Positions 19,161 through 28,131 of a stretch of 64,000 nt of DNA are shown here, piece by piece. The notes beneath the pieces were generated by a model, which saw nothing but the letters and a program-made list of their open reading frames with translations, was not told where the DNA came from and did not search any database. Where the stretch lies: contig CAWCXF010000007.1 of assembly GCA_963799455.1 (NCBI GenBank), positions 496,001 to 560,000 on the forward strand, given 5' to 3'. The position numbers and the translations under genes are program-made. This DNA comes from CAWCXF01 sp963799455 (GTDB lineage Bacteria > Pseudomonadota > Alphaproteobacteria > Rhodobacterales > Rhodobacteraceae). Within the stretch, counting starts at the first letter, position 1, and the number at the start of each line of letters is the position of its first letter.

Positions 19161-20618
19161 ATGTCGGCCCACGCCGCCTTCGCCCGGATGCTGATCGCGC
19201 GCCTCGCTGCGCTCGGCCTGACGGTCGCGGCCTTCGCCGCGCTCGGACGGCTTCTCACGCCCGCGGCGTTCGGCCACTTCGCCCTGGCCGCGGCCGTGTT
19301 CGCGCTCGCGCGCAGCGTCTCTGAGTTCGGCCTGCGCAACTACCTCATCCGCGAGCGCGAGATCGGCTCCGACGACACGCCCGGGCGCGCGGTGGGCCTC
19401 GCGCTCGCGCTCTCGACGGCGAGCGCGGCCGCGCTGGTGGCGCTCGCCCTGGCCCTGGGCGGCGGCGTCCTGCACCCCGCCACGGCGACGGCGCTGACGA
19501 TCCTGGCGCCGGCGCTCGTGTTCGGCGCGGTGGGCGCGGTGGCCGAGGCGCTGCTCGCGCGCGAGCTCGACTTCCGCCTGATCGCGGGGCTCGAGGTGGT
19601 GCGCGCGGGGCTCGACGGGCTCGTCGCCGTGACGCTCGCCTTCGCGGGTTTCGGCGCCGCGGCGCTGGCGGGCGGCGTGCTGGCCTCGCGCGCGGGCACG
19701 GCGGTGGCGGTGGTGGCGCTGAGCGGGCAGGCGGGGGTGCTGCGGCCGCGCCTGGGGGGCTGGCGGCGCTTCCTCGGCTTCGGGCTGCGCGTCGTGGCCA
19801 CCGACCTTCTGCCCAACGGCGCCGGGCTCGTGCTCAACGCGCTGCTGACGGCATCGCTGGGCGCCGCGACGCTCGGCCTCTACAACCGCGCCGAGGCGAT
19901 CCGCGCGATGCTCGACCGCACGCTGCTGGAGGGGATCAAGCCCGTCGTCCTGCCGGTCATCTCGCGCGCGCTCGACGCGGGCTGGCGCGCGGCCGACATC
20001 CATGCCCGCAAGATCGACTACCTCTGCGCGATCTGCTGGCCGGCCTTCGGGCTCATCGCCCTCATGGCCGGCCCGATCGTCGCCGTGCTCCTCGGCCCGC
20101 AATGGGAGGAGGCCGTCGCGGCCGTGCGGATCCTGGCGCTGGCGGGCTTCGCGGTGCCGGTGACCAAGATGAGCGTCAAGATGTTCACCGCCGCCGACCG
20201 CCTCGACCTCTATCTGCGCATCGCCGTGTCGCAGCAGGCGTTGCAGATCGGGCTCGCGGGCCTGGGGGCCCTGATCTCGCTCGAGGCGTTCTGCGCCGCC
20301 CTCGCGCTGGCCGCGATGGTGCGCGCGGCCCGCCTGATGCGCGCCGCCCGGGCCGCGTTCGGCCATGGCCGGCCGGGCTACAGCGCCATCGCGGGGCGGG
20401 CCTCGGCCGCCACCTTGGGGGCGCTCGCGGGGCCTGGCGCGATCCTGGCCTGGGCGCCGATGGGGCCCACGGCCACGCTCCTGGCCGCCCTGCCGCTCGC
20501 GGTGCTGGGCTGGCTCGCCGCTCTGGCGGCCACGCGCCACGGCCTGCTGGCGGAGGCGCGCACGGCGCTTCGCCCGCTCGGGGAGCGCCTCGCGCGCGGG
20601 CGCGCGGCGGGGGCCTGA
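19161..20618 (+). CDS. Polysaccharide flippase / lipopolysaccharide exporter (MATE/MOP type)
   Basis: The 485-residue integral membrane protein has about 12 hydrophobic helices spread evenly. It starts MSAHAAFARMLIARLAALGL and contains the family block near residue 70 (SEFGLRNYLIRERE), LLPNGAGLVLNALLTASLG near 220, and LGLYNRAEAIRAMLDRTLLE. Wzx-like and oligosaccharide-flippase family members move lipid-linked sugars across the inner membrane. An ATG with GGAGG 5 bases upstream fixes the start; a longer frame reading further upstream is a chance extension. It is surrounded by glycosyltransferases and sulfotransferases, fitting export of their product. Confidence 0.85.
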   Translation: MSAHAAFARMLIARLAALGLTVAAFAALGRLLTPAAFGHFALAAAVFALARSVSEFGLRNYLIREREIGSDDTPGRAVGLALALSTASAAALVALALALGGGVLHPATATALTILAPALVFGAVGAVAEALLARELDFRLIAGLEVVRAGLDGLVAVTLAFAGFGAAALAGGVLASRAGTAVAVVALSGQAGVLRPRLGGWRRFLGFGLRVVATDLLPNGAGLVLNALLTASLGAATLGLYNRAEAIRAMLDRTLLEGIKPVVLPVISRALDAGWRAADIHARKIDYLCAICWPAFGLIALMAGPIVAVLLGPQWEEAVAAVRILALAGFAVPVTKMSVKMFTAADRLDLYLRIAVSQQALQIGLAGLGALISLEAFCAALALAAMVRAARLMRAARAAFGHGRPGYSAIAGRASAATLGALAGPGAILAWAPMGPTATLLAALPLAVLGWLAALAATRHGLLAEARTALRPLGERLARGRAAGA

Positions 20619-20680
20619 GCGCGGGCGCGCGGCGGGGGCCTGAGCGCGGGCGCGCGGCGGGGGCCTGAGCGCGGGCGCGC
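20590..20680 (+). repeat. Three tandem copies of a 25-bp unit across a stop codon
   Basis: GCGCGGGCGCGCGGCGGGGGCCT with GA in front repeats three times and a fourth partial copy follows. The first copy codes for the end of the flippase and its TGA; the following copies repeat that same end and stop. The unit is not a multiple of three. Confidence 0.85.
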
Positions 20681-20694
20681 GCCTCAGGCGCCGG
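20657..20694. terminator. Hairpin between convergent flippase and methyltransferase genes
   Basis: GCCTGAG at the end of the tandem repeat pairs with CTCAGGC just inside the end of the minus-strand gene, with CGCG pairing continuing into a short GC loop. Its position between two converging stops suggests a shared terminator. Confidence 0.55.
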
Positions 20695-21499
20695 CGTCGC
20701 GCTCGAAGACGTGGCTGTTGCCCGAGCGGTCGGTCTCGCCGAAGCCCTGCGCGCGCAGCCGACGGCGGATCGCCAGCACCCCCGACAGTCCCACGATGAA
20801 GGGGTGCAGCTCGACCAGGATCAGCCGCACGCCGTCGAGATCGGCATGGGCGAACAGCTCACGCTCGGCGCCCTGGATGTCCACCACGAGCACGCTCGGG
20901 CGGACCTCAGCCATCACCGCGGCGAAGTCGTGGACGGGCACGGACACGCTGCGCGCGGACTCGCCCACGTCGTGGACCGAGGAGTGCGAGAATCGCTCGG
21001 CGAGGTGGAAGCTGCGCGAGCCGGCTTGCGCCCCCACCATCGCCATGCGCAGCTCGGGCGCTGCGTCGTTGAGCGCGTAGTTCTCGCGGATCAGCGATTC
21101 GAGCTCCGGGTTGGCCTCGTAGGAGGTGACGCGATCCGAGCCGATGCGGCGCGCGCACGCGATCGCCACCATGCCGATGCCGCCGCCGAGCTCCAGCACG
21201 CGGTCGTCGGATCCCAGCGCGCGGGCGAGCAGGTCGCGCTCGTGGCGGGTGTGGCGCCCCGAGGCGAGCTTGCGGACGTTGAACGCCGACATGCGCGGGT
21301 CGATGCGCATGGCGATGCCGTCCACCGTCACGGTGGAGCCCATCGCGGGCGCCGGCGCGTCCTCGGCCTCGACGGCGGGGCGGGGGAAGGCGCGCCACAG
21401 CACGGGCAGGCTGCGCAGGCGCCGGCCCGCGATCGCGCCCGCGTAGCGCAGCCCGAACCTCACATCGCCGGCGCGGCCGCCGGTCGTCCTCGTCCCCAT
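20684..21499 (-). CDS. FkbM-family methyltransferase
   Basis: The 271-residue SAM-dependent methyltransferase has motif I VLELGGGIGMVAIAC near residue 100, a motif II region SYEANPELESLIREN, and the FkbM-typical VLVVDIQGAERELF near 200, then LILVELHPFIVGLSG. FkbM enzymes O-methylate sugars or polyketides. The gene is 11 bp downstream of a sulfotransferase on the same strand. The trio of CmoA-like methyltransferase, sulfotransferase and FkbM looks like one operon for decorating the polysaccharide. Confidence 0.85.
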   Translation of the reverse strand: MGTRTTGGRAGDVRFGLRYAGAIAGRRLRSLPVLWRAFPRPAVEAEDAPAPAMGSTVTVDGIAMRIDPRMSAFNVRKLASGRHTRHERDLLARALGSDDRVLELGGGIGMVAIACARRIGSDRVTSYEANPELESLIRENYALNDAAPELRMAMVGAQAGSRSFHLAERFSHSSVHDVGESARSVSVPVHDFAAVMAEVRPSVLVVDIQGAERELFAHADLDGVRLILVELHPFIVGLSGVLAIRRRLRAQGFGETDRSGNSHVFERDAGA

Positions 21500-21510
21500 C
21501 GCGCGCGCCC

Positions 21511-22551
21511 TCAGCGTCTCGCCCCGCCGCCGGCGTCCTCGGCGCGCCGCCGCGCGGGCTCGATGCCGAGCGACGCGCCGAGCCAGCCGGCCGGCGCCTC
21601 GGCGAGTCCCGCGGCAGGGCCGGGGCGCGCGCCCGCCACGCCGTGGGAGGCGGCCGCCGGCTCGGCCCAGCCCGCGGCCTCACGGCCCGCGAGGTCGACC
21701 AGGAGGCGCCGGTCCTCGGCGAAGAGCCCCGCGATCTCCGCCCTGAGGCCGTCGGACAGCCGGTAGTCGGCCTCGCCCGCCGACCGGCTCAGCGCGCCCA
21801 GGGGACCGCGCGCGGCGGCGCGTCCGAGCTGGCGCGCCGAGCGGCGCAGGGGCGCCACGCGCGCCATCTGCCGCAGGGGGGCCGCGACGACGCGGCGCCG
21901 GCGGGTGACGTTCTCGGCCCGGAAGGGCAGGGTGGGGTCGTGGGCGACGCGCAGATGCGCCGCGAGGCGCTCCAGAGCGGGCTGCGGGTCGGCGAACAGC
22001 GCCTCGCAGCGCAGCACGAGGATCTGGTCGGCGGCGAAGTGGCGGCGGTACTCGGCGAGCTGGAGCCCGTAGAGGCTGGCCGCGACGTAGCTCGGATCGG
22101 CCCTCAGCGCCTCCTCGGGCCCGCGCCACTCGTAGCCCGTGGACAGCCGCCAGCGGTAGTGGGACTCGAGCCGCGCGAAGGGCTCGCGCACGAGGTAGAC
22201 CAGCCGCACGTCGGGCAGGAGCGCCGCGATCCGCTCGGGCACGCCCGAATAGACCGGATGGCGCGCGTAGGCGTTCGACGCCTGACCCATGGCGCGCGCC
22301 TCGCCCGCGCCCTCGAACTGGGCGCGATACCAGTCGGGGCCGCGACGCCACTCGTGCTCGGCGGTGAAGTAGCGCAGCTCCTTGCGCGGGTGCATGAACA
22401 CCTCCGCGTGCTGGCGCAGGTAGGCGTGCAGGCTCGTCGTGCCGGCCTTGGTGGCGCCGATCACGAGGAAGTCGGGCAACCGGCCCCCCGAGGGTGCCCG
22501 CTCGCCCCCGGGCGCCTCGCCCGGCATGGGCGCCGTCGTGGTCTCGTCCAT
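21511..22551 (-). CDS. PAPS-dependent sulfotransferase
   Basis: This 346-residue protein is a second, more typical sulfotransferase. The 5'-phosphosulfate loop VIGATKAGTTSLHAYL is at residues 30-45, followed by KELRYF, and the 3'-phosphate-binding strand-helix RLVYLVREPFARLESHYRWR near residue 120. It resembles heparan- or Nod-factor-like carbohydrate sulfotransferases that use PAPS as donor. It lies 13 bp from the CmoA-like gene upstream and 11 bp from the FkbM gene downstream. Two sulfotransferases in one cluster strongly suggest a sulfated surface glycan. No PAPS synthesis genes (cysD, cysN, cysC) are in the window. Confidence 0.88.
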   Translation of the reverse strand: MDETTTAPMPGEAPGGERAPSGGRLPDFLVIGATKAGTTSLHAYLRQHAEVFMHPRKELRYFTAEHEWRRGPDWYRAQFEGAGEARAMGQASNAYARHPVYSGVPERIAALLPDVRLVYLVREPFARLESHYRWRLSTGYEWRGPEEALRADPSYVAASLYGLQLAEYRRHFAADQILVLRCEALFADPQPALERLAAHLRVAHDPTLPFRAENVTRRRRVVAAPLRQMARVAPLRRSARQLGRAAARGPLGALSRSAGEADYRLSDGLRAEIAGLFAEDRRLLVDLAGREAAGWAEPAAASHGVAGARPGPAAGLAEAPAGWLGASLGIEPARRRAEDAGGGARR

Positions 22552-22564
22552 CGCGCGCGCGCCC

Positions 22565-23323
22565 CTACTTGATGGCCAGGAAGCCTTCGAAGCTCAGGCG
22601 CTTGAAGACGGTCATGTGGTCGGTGAAGCCCGCGCGCTCCATCAGCTCGACGTTGCCGCGGGTCGAGAAGGGCTCCAGCACGCCCTTGAGCGAGCGGGTC
22701 TTGTGGACGATCTCGGCCTCGTCGAAGCCCTGGTCGAGCTTGAAGTCGGCGTAGAGCGTGCTCATCAGGTCCTGGAACCGCGCGTCGGGCGCGCGGACCT
22801 TCTCGAACATCACGAAGGCCCCGCCCCAGTTGAGCGCCTCGTAGATGCGGTCGAAGAGCCGCTGGCGCAGCGCGGGGCGCACGAATTGCATGGTGTAGTA
22901 GCTCACGATCAGGTCGGCGGGCTCCAGATCCTCGACGAGCGCGTCGCCCTCGCGGATCTCGACCGACGCCAGCCCCTCGCAGTGGCGCCGCGCGGCCTCG
23001 GCCATCGGCGCCTCGATCTCGAGCCCGACGATGCGCACGCGCCGGCCCTCGTTCCACTCGGCCAGGCGCCGCGTCAGCGCGCCGGTGGAGCAGCCGATCT
23101 CGATCGCCACCGCGCCGTCGTAGAGGAACCAGTCCGACAGGCGGGCCACCAGATCGTGCCCCTCGCGGTAGCCGGGCACCGATCGCTCGATGTGGGACTC
23201 GAAGGTGTCGGCGACGCTGCCGCCGAAGGACCAGCGGCCGCCCGCGGCCTCGATGCTCTGGCCGACGCCCCGCGCGGCGGGGGGACGGGTGGCCTCGGCG
23301 GCGTCCGGCTCGGTCTCGCTCAT
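22565..23323 (-). CDS. CmoA-like SAM methyltransferase
   Basis: The 252-residue protein starts at the ATG at 23323 (MSETEPDAAE); an in-frame extension upstream is Arg-rich and unlikely. After a 30-residue leader it has ADTFESHIERSVPGYREGHD, then AIEIGCSTGALTRRLAEWN (motif I), LIVSYYTMQFV, GGAFVMFEKVRAPDARF and AGFTDHMTVFKRLSFEGFLA. This order is the CmoA pattern (carboxy-SAM synthase acting in tRNA cmo5U formation). Being first in an operon with two glycan-decoration genes and lacking an adjacent cmoB, it may instead methylate the polysaccharide. Its exact substrate is open. Confidence 0.75.
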   Translation of the reverse strand: MSETEPDAAEATRPPAARGVGQSIEAAGGRWSFGGSVADTFESHIERSVPGYREGHDLVARLSDWFLYDGAVAIEIGCSTGALTRRLAEWNEGRRVRIVGLEIEAPMAEAARRHCEGLASVEIREGDALVEDLEPADLIVSYYTMQFVRPALRQRLFDRIYEALNWGGAFVMFEKVRAPDARFQDLMSTLYADFKLDQGFDEAEIVHKTRSLKGVLEPFSTRGNVELMERAGFTDHMTVFKRLSFEGFLAIK

Positions 23324-23373
23324 GCTCGGATCCCCTCGCGCGGCGGTCGTGGACGCTCCATGCGCCCCGTTCC

Positions 23374-23388
23374 CTAACGCCGCCCTAA
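23374..23388 (-). promoter_or_regulatory. CtrA-like box TTAG-N7-TTAG
   Basis: On the minus strand the sequence reads TTAGGGCGGCGTTAG, about 50 bp upstream of the CmoA-like start. Spacing matches the CtrA consensus TTAA-N7-TTAA, but the last base of each half-site differs. It may also be a 10-bp direct repeat recognised by another regulator. Confidence 0.4.
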
Positions 23389-23412
23389 CGGGTGGGCGGC
23401 GCGATCGATCCC

Positions 23413-24444
23413 TCAGGCGGCGCGGCCGCGGCGGTCGTGGCGTGCGACGTGGCCCGCGTTCACGATCCGCTCGGGCGCCATCGAGGCCCGCGCCATCGCC
23501 TTGGCGAGCCGGTCGTTGCGCCCGATCAGCGGCATGCGGCGCATCATCGGGATCAAGATCCCCTGCATCCGGCGCATCGCGTAGATGCCCTGCTTCTCGC
23601 GCACGTAGGTGGGCTTCGTCCTGAGGCCCCATTTGGCGATGAAGTGCTCCAGGCTCCGCCGCCCGTAGGAGTCAGACCAGCGCAGCGCGAAGAACGGCCA
23701 GTCCTCGACGTTGAGGGGCCGCGCGCGGCAGGGGAAGACGTAGGTGACGACGGAGGCCGGCTCGAACACGACCTTGCCGCCGGCGGCCTTCACGGACATC
23801 GAGAAGTCGATGTGCTCCTTCGTGGAGAGCATCTTCTCGTCCAGCGGCCCGATGCGGTCGAACACGTCGCGGCGCGCAAGCACGCAGTGGAACTCGCACA
23901 TGCCGGTCTCCCGGCGCGCGAGCCTGCCCCGCCAGTCGGAGACCTTCTCGGCGTGGCCGTGCATCACCTCGTCGAAGGCGCGGCCCGCCTCGGGGTCGGC
24001 CTCGAAGAAGCCCGCCATGTCGCCGCCCGGCGCGTAGTCGCCGCCCGCATGGTGGATCTCGGTGTGCGCGGGCAGGCCCTGGCAGGTGAGCGGCGCCACC
24101 ACCTCCGCCCCGGTCTCGTCGGCGCAGGCCACGAGCGCGTCGAGCCAGCCCTCGGTGTAGAGCACGTCGTTGTCCACGAAGACGACATACTCCGTCTCCG
24201 CCGCGGCGACGCCGAGGTTGCGCGCCTCGTTCGGGGTCAGGAAACGGTTCCGCCGGATCAGGCGGAAACCACGTCTCGCCGATTCGCGCTCCAGGTAGCT
24301 CGGCGATCCGCTTGGGCGAGTTGCCGTCGACGTAGATCACGTCCGCGCGAGCGGTGTGCTCGGTAGAGGCTGTCGAGCGATTCCTCGGTCATGCCGAAGC
24401 GCTCGCGTTGGGTCACGACGACCGTCGCGCGTCTCGTCGTTCAT
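23413..24444 (-). pseudogene. Family 2 glycosyltransferase, N-terminus frameshifted
   Basis: The C-terminal 254 residues read cleanly (MDNDVLYTEGWLDALVACAD, then EFHCVLARRDVFDRIGPLD and KEHIDFSMSVKAAGG). The N-terminal part must be assembled from three frames: ATG at 24444 gives MNDETR, then ATVVVTQRERFGMTEESLD, then ADVIYVDGNSPKRIAE, then LERE...RLIRRNRFLTPNEARNLGV leading into FVDNDV. Frame changes fall near 24428, 24357 and 24310. The DXD-like VDND and the acceptor-side EHIDFS are intact. Three indels within 150 bp indicate either a decaying gene or a poorly resolved patch of sequence. An intact version would add a sugar to the surface glycan. Confidence 0.75.
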
Positions 24445-25680
24445 GGCATGTCTCCGTCCTCGCGAGCGCCCGTCGGTAGGCGTCGAGCGTGGCGCTCCAG
24501 GATACTGCCTTCGGTCGTAGGACTGCACGACCCTTCGCCGCCCCGCGGCGCCCAGGCGCGGCCAATCGCCGGGCGCGTCGATCAGCTGGGCGATCGCGCG
24601 GGCGAGCGCCTGCGGATCGCGCTCCGGAACGAGCAGGCCGCTCACCGCGTGCTCGACCAGCTCGGGGATGCCGCCATGGCGGGTGGCCACCACCGGCAGG
24701 CCCGTGGCCATCGCCTCCTTGAGCGTGTTGACCGGGCCGTCCTGGTCCCCGTCGGCCGCCGTGACCGAAGGCGCGAGCGCGATGTCGGCGCGGTGCAGCG
24801 CCGCCAGCACCGTGGCCGACGACGCCGCGCCGAGGAGCCGCACGCCCTCGCCGGCCCGCCGCTCCAGCTCGGCGCGCAGCGGCCCGTCGCCGAGGATGTC
24901 GAGCGAGACCTCGCGCCCCTCGGCCCTGAGCCGCGCCACGGCGTCGATGGCGTCCGCGAAGCCCTTCTTCTCCACGAGCCGCCCCACGGCCACGAGCCGC
25001 GCGGGGCGGCCCTCGGGGGGCTCGCGGGTGGCAGGGGGGCGGAAGCGGTCGGTGTCGATGGGCGAGCCGATCACCAGCGCCTTGCCGGGCGGGCAGCCGA
25101 GCGCCAGGGCGCGCTCGCGCATATGCGCGCTGTTGGCGAGGAACAGGTCGGCACGCCGGAAGAGGCCGTCATAGACGCTCCGCCCATGCTCCTCGACGTG
25201 GCGCGTGATGTCGTAGCCGCGCAGGTGGACGACGAGCGCGCGCGTGCGCAGCGTGCCGTATCGCCTGTGCCTCATCGCCGTCAGCCCCAGCGTGGCGAAT
25301 TGGGCGTGCACCACGTCGAGGGGCGGCTGCGCGGCCATCAGGCGCGCGACGGCGAGCGCGCGGCGAGGGGCTGCGCGGTCGGCGGCGGCGAGCAGCAGCG
25401 GCGCGGCCGATCGCCGCCCGCCCGCGAGCGCCAGCGCCCGCCCGAGCCCGAGCCGCCCTTCGACGCTCGCGCGCGCGGTGCGCGCCTCGAGCCCCGCCTC
25501 GCGCACCAGCTCGTGCGCGGGCTCGTCGGGCCCGGCGTCGCAGTCGGCCGCCAGCACGCGCAGGTCGCACCCGGCGCCCGCGAGGTCGGCGGCGAGCCGG
25601 ATCACGAAGGTCTCCGAGACGACCGGGAAGCGGTGCGTCAGCAGCGCCACGCGGAGCGGATCTGGGACGAGCGTCGGCAC
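24413..25680 (-). pseudogene. Family 4 glycosyltransferase with late frameshift
   Basis: From ATG 25680 the protein reads as a GT-B family 4 enzyme. It begins with RVALLTHRFPVVSETFVIRL, has VHAQFATLGL and VVHLRGYDITRH, then LVAVGRLVEKKGFADAIDAV and the donor-binding DGPVNTLKEAMATGLPVVAT with the E-x7-E pair in EAMATGLPV and HGGIPELVEH. Near 24500 the frame leaves homology after SYDRRQ; the neighbouring frame continues SWSATLDAYRRALAR, the normal C-terminal helix, to a stop at 24413. Only the last 30 residues are affected, so the protein might remain active even if the shift is real. It overlaps the following glycosyltransferase start. Confidence 0.8.
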
Positions 25681-25769
25681 GGGGCGCGCTTAGCCGAGGC
25701 GCGCGCGCGCGTCACCCCGCGGCCGCGTCGTCGCCTTGAGCGCGCCACGGCCGGCGGGTAGGGGGCGCC

Positions 25770-26744
25770 ATGCCCGAGCGCGTGCCCCCCGACCTCCTCT
25801 CGGTCGTCATGCCGGCCCACGACGTGGCGCCCTTCGTCGCGGAGGCCGTGCGCTCGGTCCACGCGCAGGACTGGCCTCGGATCGAGCTGGTGGCGGTGGA
25901 CGACGGATCGACCGACGGCACCGGCGAGCGGCTGGAGGCGCTGGCGGCCGAGTGGGGGGGCGAGGGGCGGCGGATGGTCCTGCGACGGCAGGCGAACGCG
26001 GGGGTCGCCGCGGCGCGCGACGCGGGGCTCGCGCTGGCCACCGGCGGGCTCGTGGCCTTCATGGACGCCGACGACCGCTGGCATCCCGACCTCGCCTCGC
26101 GTCTCGCGGGCCGGCTCGCGGCCGACCCCACCCTCGCGCTCGTCTTCCCGCGCTGGCGCCACGTCGATGCCTCGGGCGCGCCCACCGGCGTGGTGAGCGA
26201 GGCCCCGAGGGCGCGCGTGGGCCTCGGCGAGCTGATGGGCGACAACCCCATCCACAGCGCCACCGGCGTGATGCTGCGGCGCGAGGCGGCGCTGGGCGCG
26301 GGCGGGTTCGACCCCGCGATGACGGCCTGCATCGACCTCGACTTCTGGACCCGCGCCGTGGCCGGGCGCCGGGACGCCATCGCCGCGGTGCCCGAGGCGC
26401 TCGCCGACTACCGTCGCCGGCCCGGCCAGATCACCGAGGACTGGCGGCGGATGGAGCGCAACTGGCTCCGCCTGGCCGACAAGCTCGCCGCGCGCGGCGA
26501 GGGGCTCGGCCCCCGCGCGCTCGCCCGTGCCAGGGCGCGGGCCTCGGTCTATTGGAGCGCGCTCGCCTATCAGACGGGCGACTATGCGTCCGCCCGCCGC
26601 CTGATCGGGCGCACTTGGCGGGGCGACCCGCGCTTCGCGCTTCGGGACCGGCGGGTGGCGATCCGCAGCCTCGCGGCCGGCGCGGCGCTGCTGCCCGCGC
26701 CCTGGCACGCCGCGATCCGCGCGCGCTTCAACGCCCGCGCCTAG
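25770..26744 (+). CDS. Family 2 glycosyltransferase
   Basis: The 324-residue GT-A protein has LLSVVMPAHDVAPFVAEAVR, LVAVDDGSTDGTGERLEAL, the acceptor-side NAGVAAARDAGLALATG, the DXD in FMDADDRWHPDL, and ACIDLDFWTRAVAG near residue 190. No membrane helix is evident. It is divergent from the family 4 gene and its stop codon overlaps that of the convergent LacI gene (TAG on one strand, CTA on the other). A good ribosome-binding site (AGGGGG) precedes the ATG. Confidence 0.88.
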   Translation: MPERVPPDLLSVVMPAHDVAPFVAEAVRSVHAQDWPRIELVAVDDGSTDGTGERLEALAAEWGGEGRRMVLRRQANAGVAAARDAGLALATGGLVAFMDADDRWHPDLASRLAGRLAADPTLALVFPRWRHVDASGAPTGVVSEAPRARVGLGELMGDNPIHSATGVMLRREAALGAGGFDPAMTACIDLDFWTRAVAGRRDAIAAVPEALADYRRRPGQITEDWRRMERNWLRLADKLAARGEGLGPRALARARARASVYWSALAYQTGDYASARRLIGRTWRGDPRFALRDRRVAIRSLAAGAALLPAPWHAAIRARFNARA

Positions 26745-27808
26745 GCGCGGGCCTCGGGCGGCGGGCGCAGCGTGTCGCCGGGCTGGATCTGGGGCTCCAG
26801 CTCGATCACCCGGCCGGCATGCGCCTCGGGGTCGGCGGCGGCCTCGGCGATCAGGCGCGCCGCCTGGAGCCCGATGTCGCGCCGGCAGGCGTCCATGGTG
26901 GCGAGGCGGAGCGGCAGCCCGTCGAGCAGCCGCAGCCCGTTGAAGCCCGCGAGGCCCATCCGGCCGGGCACGTCGATGCCCCGCGCGAGGCACTCGAAGA
27001 GCCCGCCCGCGCCGATCATGTCGTTGGAGTAGTAGAGCATGTCGAGGTCTGGCGTGCGCGCGAGGATCGCGGCCGTCATCTCGCGCCCCTTCACCAGCGC
27101 CGAGCCGCCCTCGTAGAACTCCTGGTCGGCGACCTCGACGCCCGATCGGGCGAGCGCCGCGGTGAAGCCCTCGAAGCGCTTCCGGGCCCGGTGGTCGAGC
27201 GGCATCTTGGTGCCGAGGAAGCCGATCCTCCGGTATCCGCGCGCGACGATCTCCTCGGCCATCCGCCGCCCGGCGCGCCGGTGCGAGACGCCCACCGCGC
27301 AGTCCACCGGCTCGCCGTCGGTGTCCATGATCTCGACCACGGGGATGCCGGCCGCGCGCAGCATGGCGCGCGAGGGCGCGGTGTGCTCGAGCCCCGCCAC
27401 GATCACGCCCGAGGGCCGCCAGGAGAGCATCTCGTGCAGCACCCGCTCCTCGCGCTCGGGGCGGTAGTCGGTGAGCCCGATGACGGGCTGGAGCGGGGTC
27501 TCGGCGAGCCCCTCGGCGATCGCCGCGAGCACCTCGGGGAACACCAGGTTGGTGAGCGAGGGGACCACGACGGCCACGAGGTTGACGCGGCTGGTGGCGA
27601 GCGCGCCCGCGATGCGGTTGGGGACGTAGCCGAGCCGTTTCGCGGCGGCCTGGACCCGCGCGCGGGTGGCCTCCGAGACCTCGCCCGAGCCGCGCAGCAC
27701 GCGGCTGACGGTCATCTCCGAGACCCCGGCGGCCTCCGAGACGTCGCGCAGCGTGAGCGGGCGCCGGGCGGGGAGGCGAGCCGGGAGCCTGGGCGGGATC
27801 GGGTCCAA
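26741..27808 (-). CDS. LacI-family transcriptional regulator
   Basis: This 355-residue protein has an N-terminal helix-turn-helix with hinge (LTLRDVSEAAGVSEMTVSRV at residues 18-37, GYVPNRIAGALATSR) followed by a periplasmic-binding-type effector domain (VAVVVPSLTNLVFPEVLAAI). It resembles the gluconate-type regulators GntR/IdnR of the LacI family. It is not adjacent to a sugar-uptake operon in this window, and the only sugar-oxidising gene is the PQQ-type dehydrogenase 800 bp away on the other strand. Its effector and targets are therefore unknown. Confidence 0.92.
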   Translation of the reverse strand: MDPIPPRLPARLPARRPLTLRDVSEAAGVSEMTVSRVLRGSGEVSEATRARVQAAAKRLGYVPNRIAGALATSRVNLVAVVVPSLTNLVFPEVLAAIAEGLAETPLQPVIGLTDYRPEREERVLHEMLSWRPSGVIVAGLEHTAPSRAMLRAAGIPVVEIMDTDGEPVDCAVGVSHRRAGRRMAEEIVARGYRRIGFLGTKMPLDHRARKRFEGFTAALARSGVEVADQEFYEGGSALVKGREMTAAILARTPDLDMLYYSNDMIGAGGLFECLARGIDVPGRMGLAGFNGLRLLDGLPLRLATMDACRRDIGLQAARLIAEAAADPEAHAGRVIELEPQIQPGDTLRPPPEARA

Positions 27809-27958
27809 GGGCGCTCCTTTCCACAGGCGGGCGCGCTGCGTCCCAGGGGCGGCCGCGCTGCGTCGCCCGACGATAGCGCCTCCGCCCGCGCCGGTCCAAT
27901 CGCCGGCGCCGCCCCGGGGCTTGCCCCTCCCCCACGGGTCGCCCTACCAACGCCCCGT

Positions 27959-28035
27959 GGCCCCGTAGCTCAGCCGGATAGAGCGGCGGATTCCTAATCC
28001 GTAGGTCGCAGGTTCAAGTCCTGCCGGGGTCACCA
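27959..28035 (+). tRNA. tRNA-Arg (anticodon CCT)
   Basis: This is a complete 77-nt cloverleaf with encoded CCA. The acceptor GGCCCCG pairs with CGGGGTC (one G-T pair), the D-arm is GCTC/GAGC, the anticodon arm GCGGA/TCCGT holds loop TTCCTAA with anticodon CCT at 27993-27995, and the T-arm is GCAGG/CCTGC. It reads AGG codons. tRNA genes of this type are frequent integration sites. Confidence 0.96.
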
Positions 28036-28131
28036 AGCGGGCCTTCGATGTCATGGTGGATGTCGCAGCCTCCGAACCGCGCCGCATGCCCGCGCCCGCC
28101 AAAGACCGCTCGCATCGGAGGGGGCCATCCC

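Noticed and set aside
17844..20540. 898-residue minus-strand frame
   Set aside because: Only its last 325 residues (from 18821) are a glycosyltransferase. The upstream part is the shadow of the flippase gene on the other strand.
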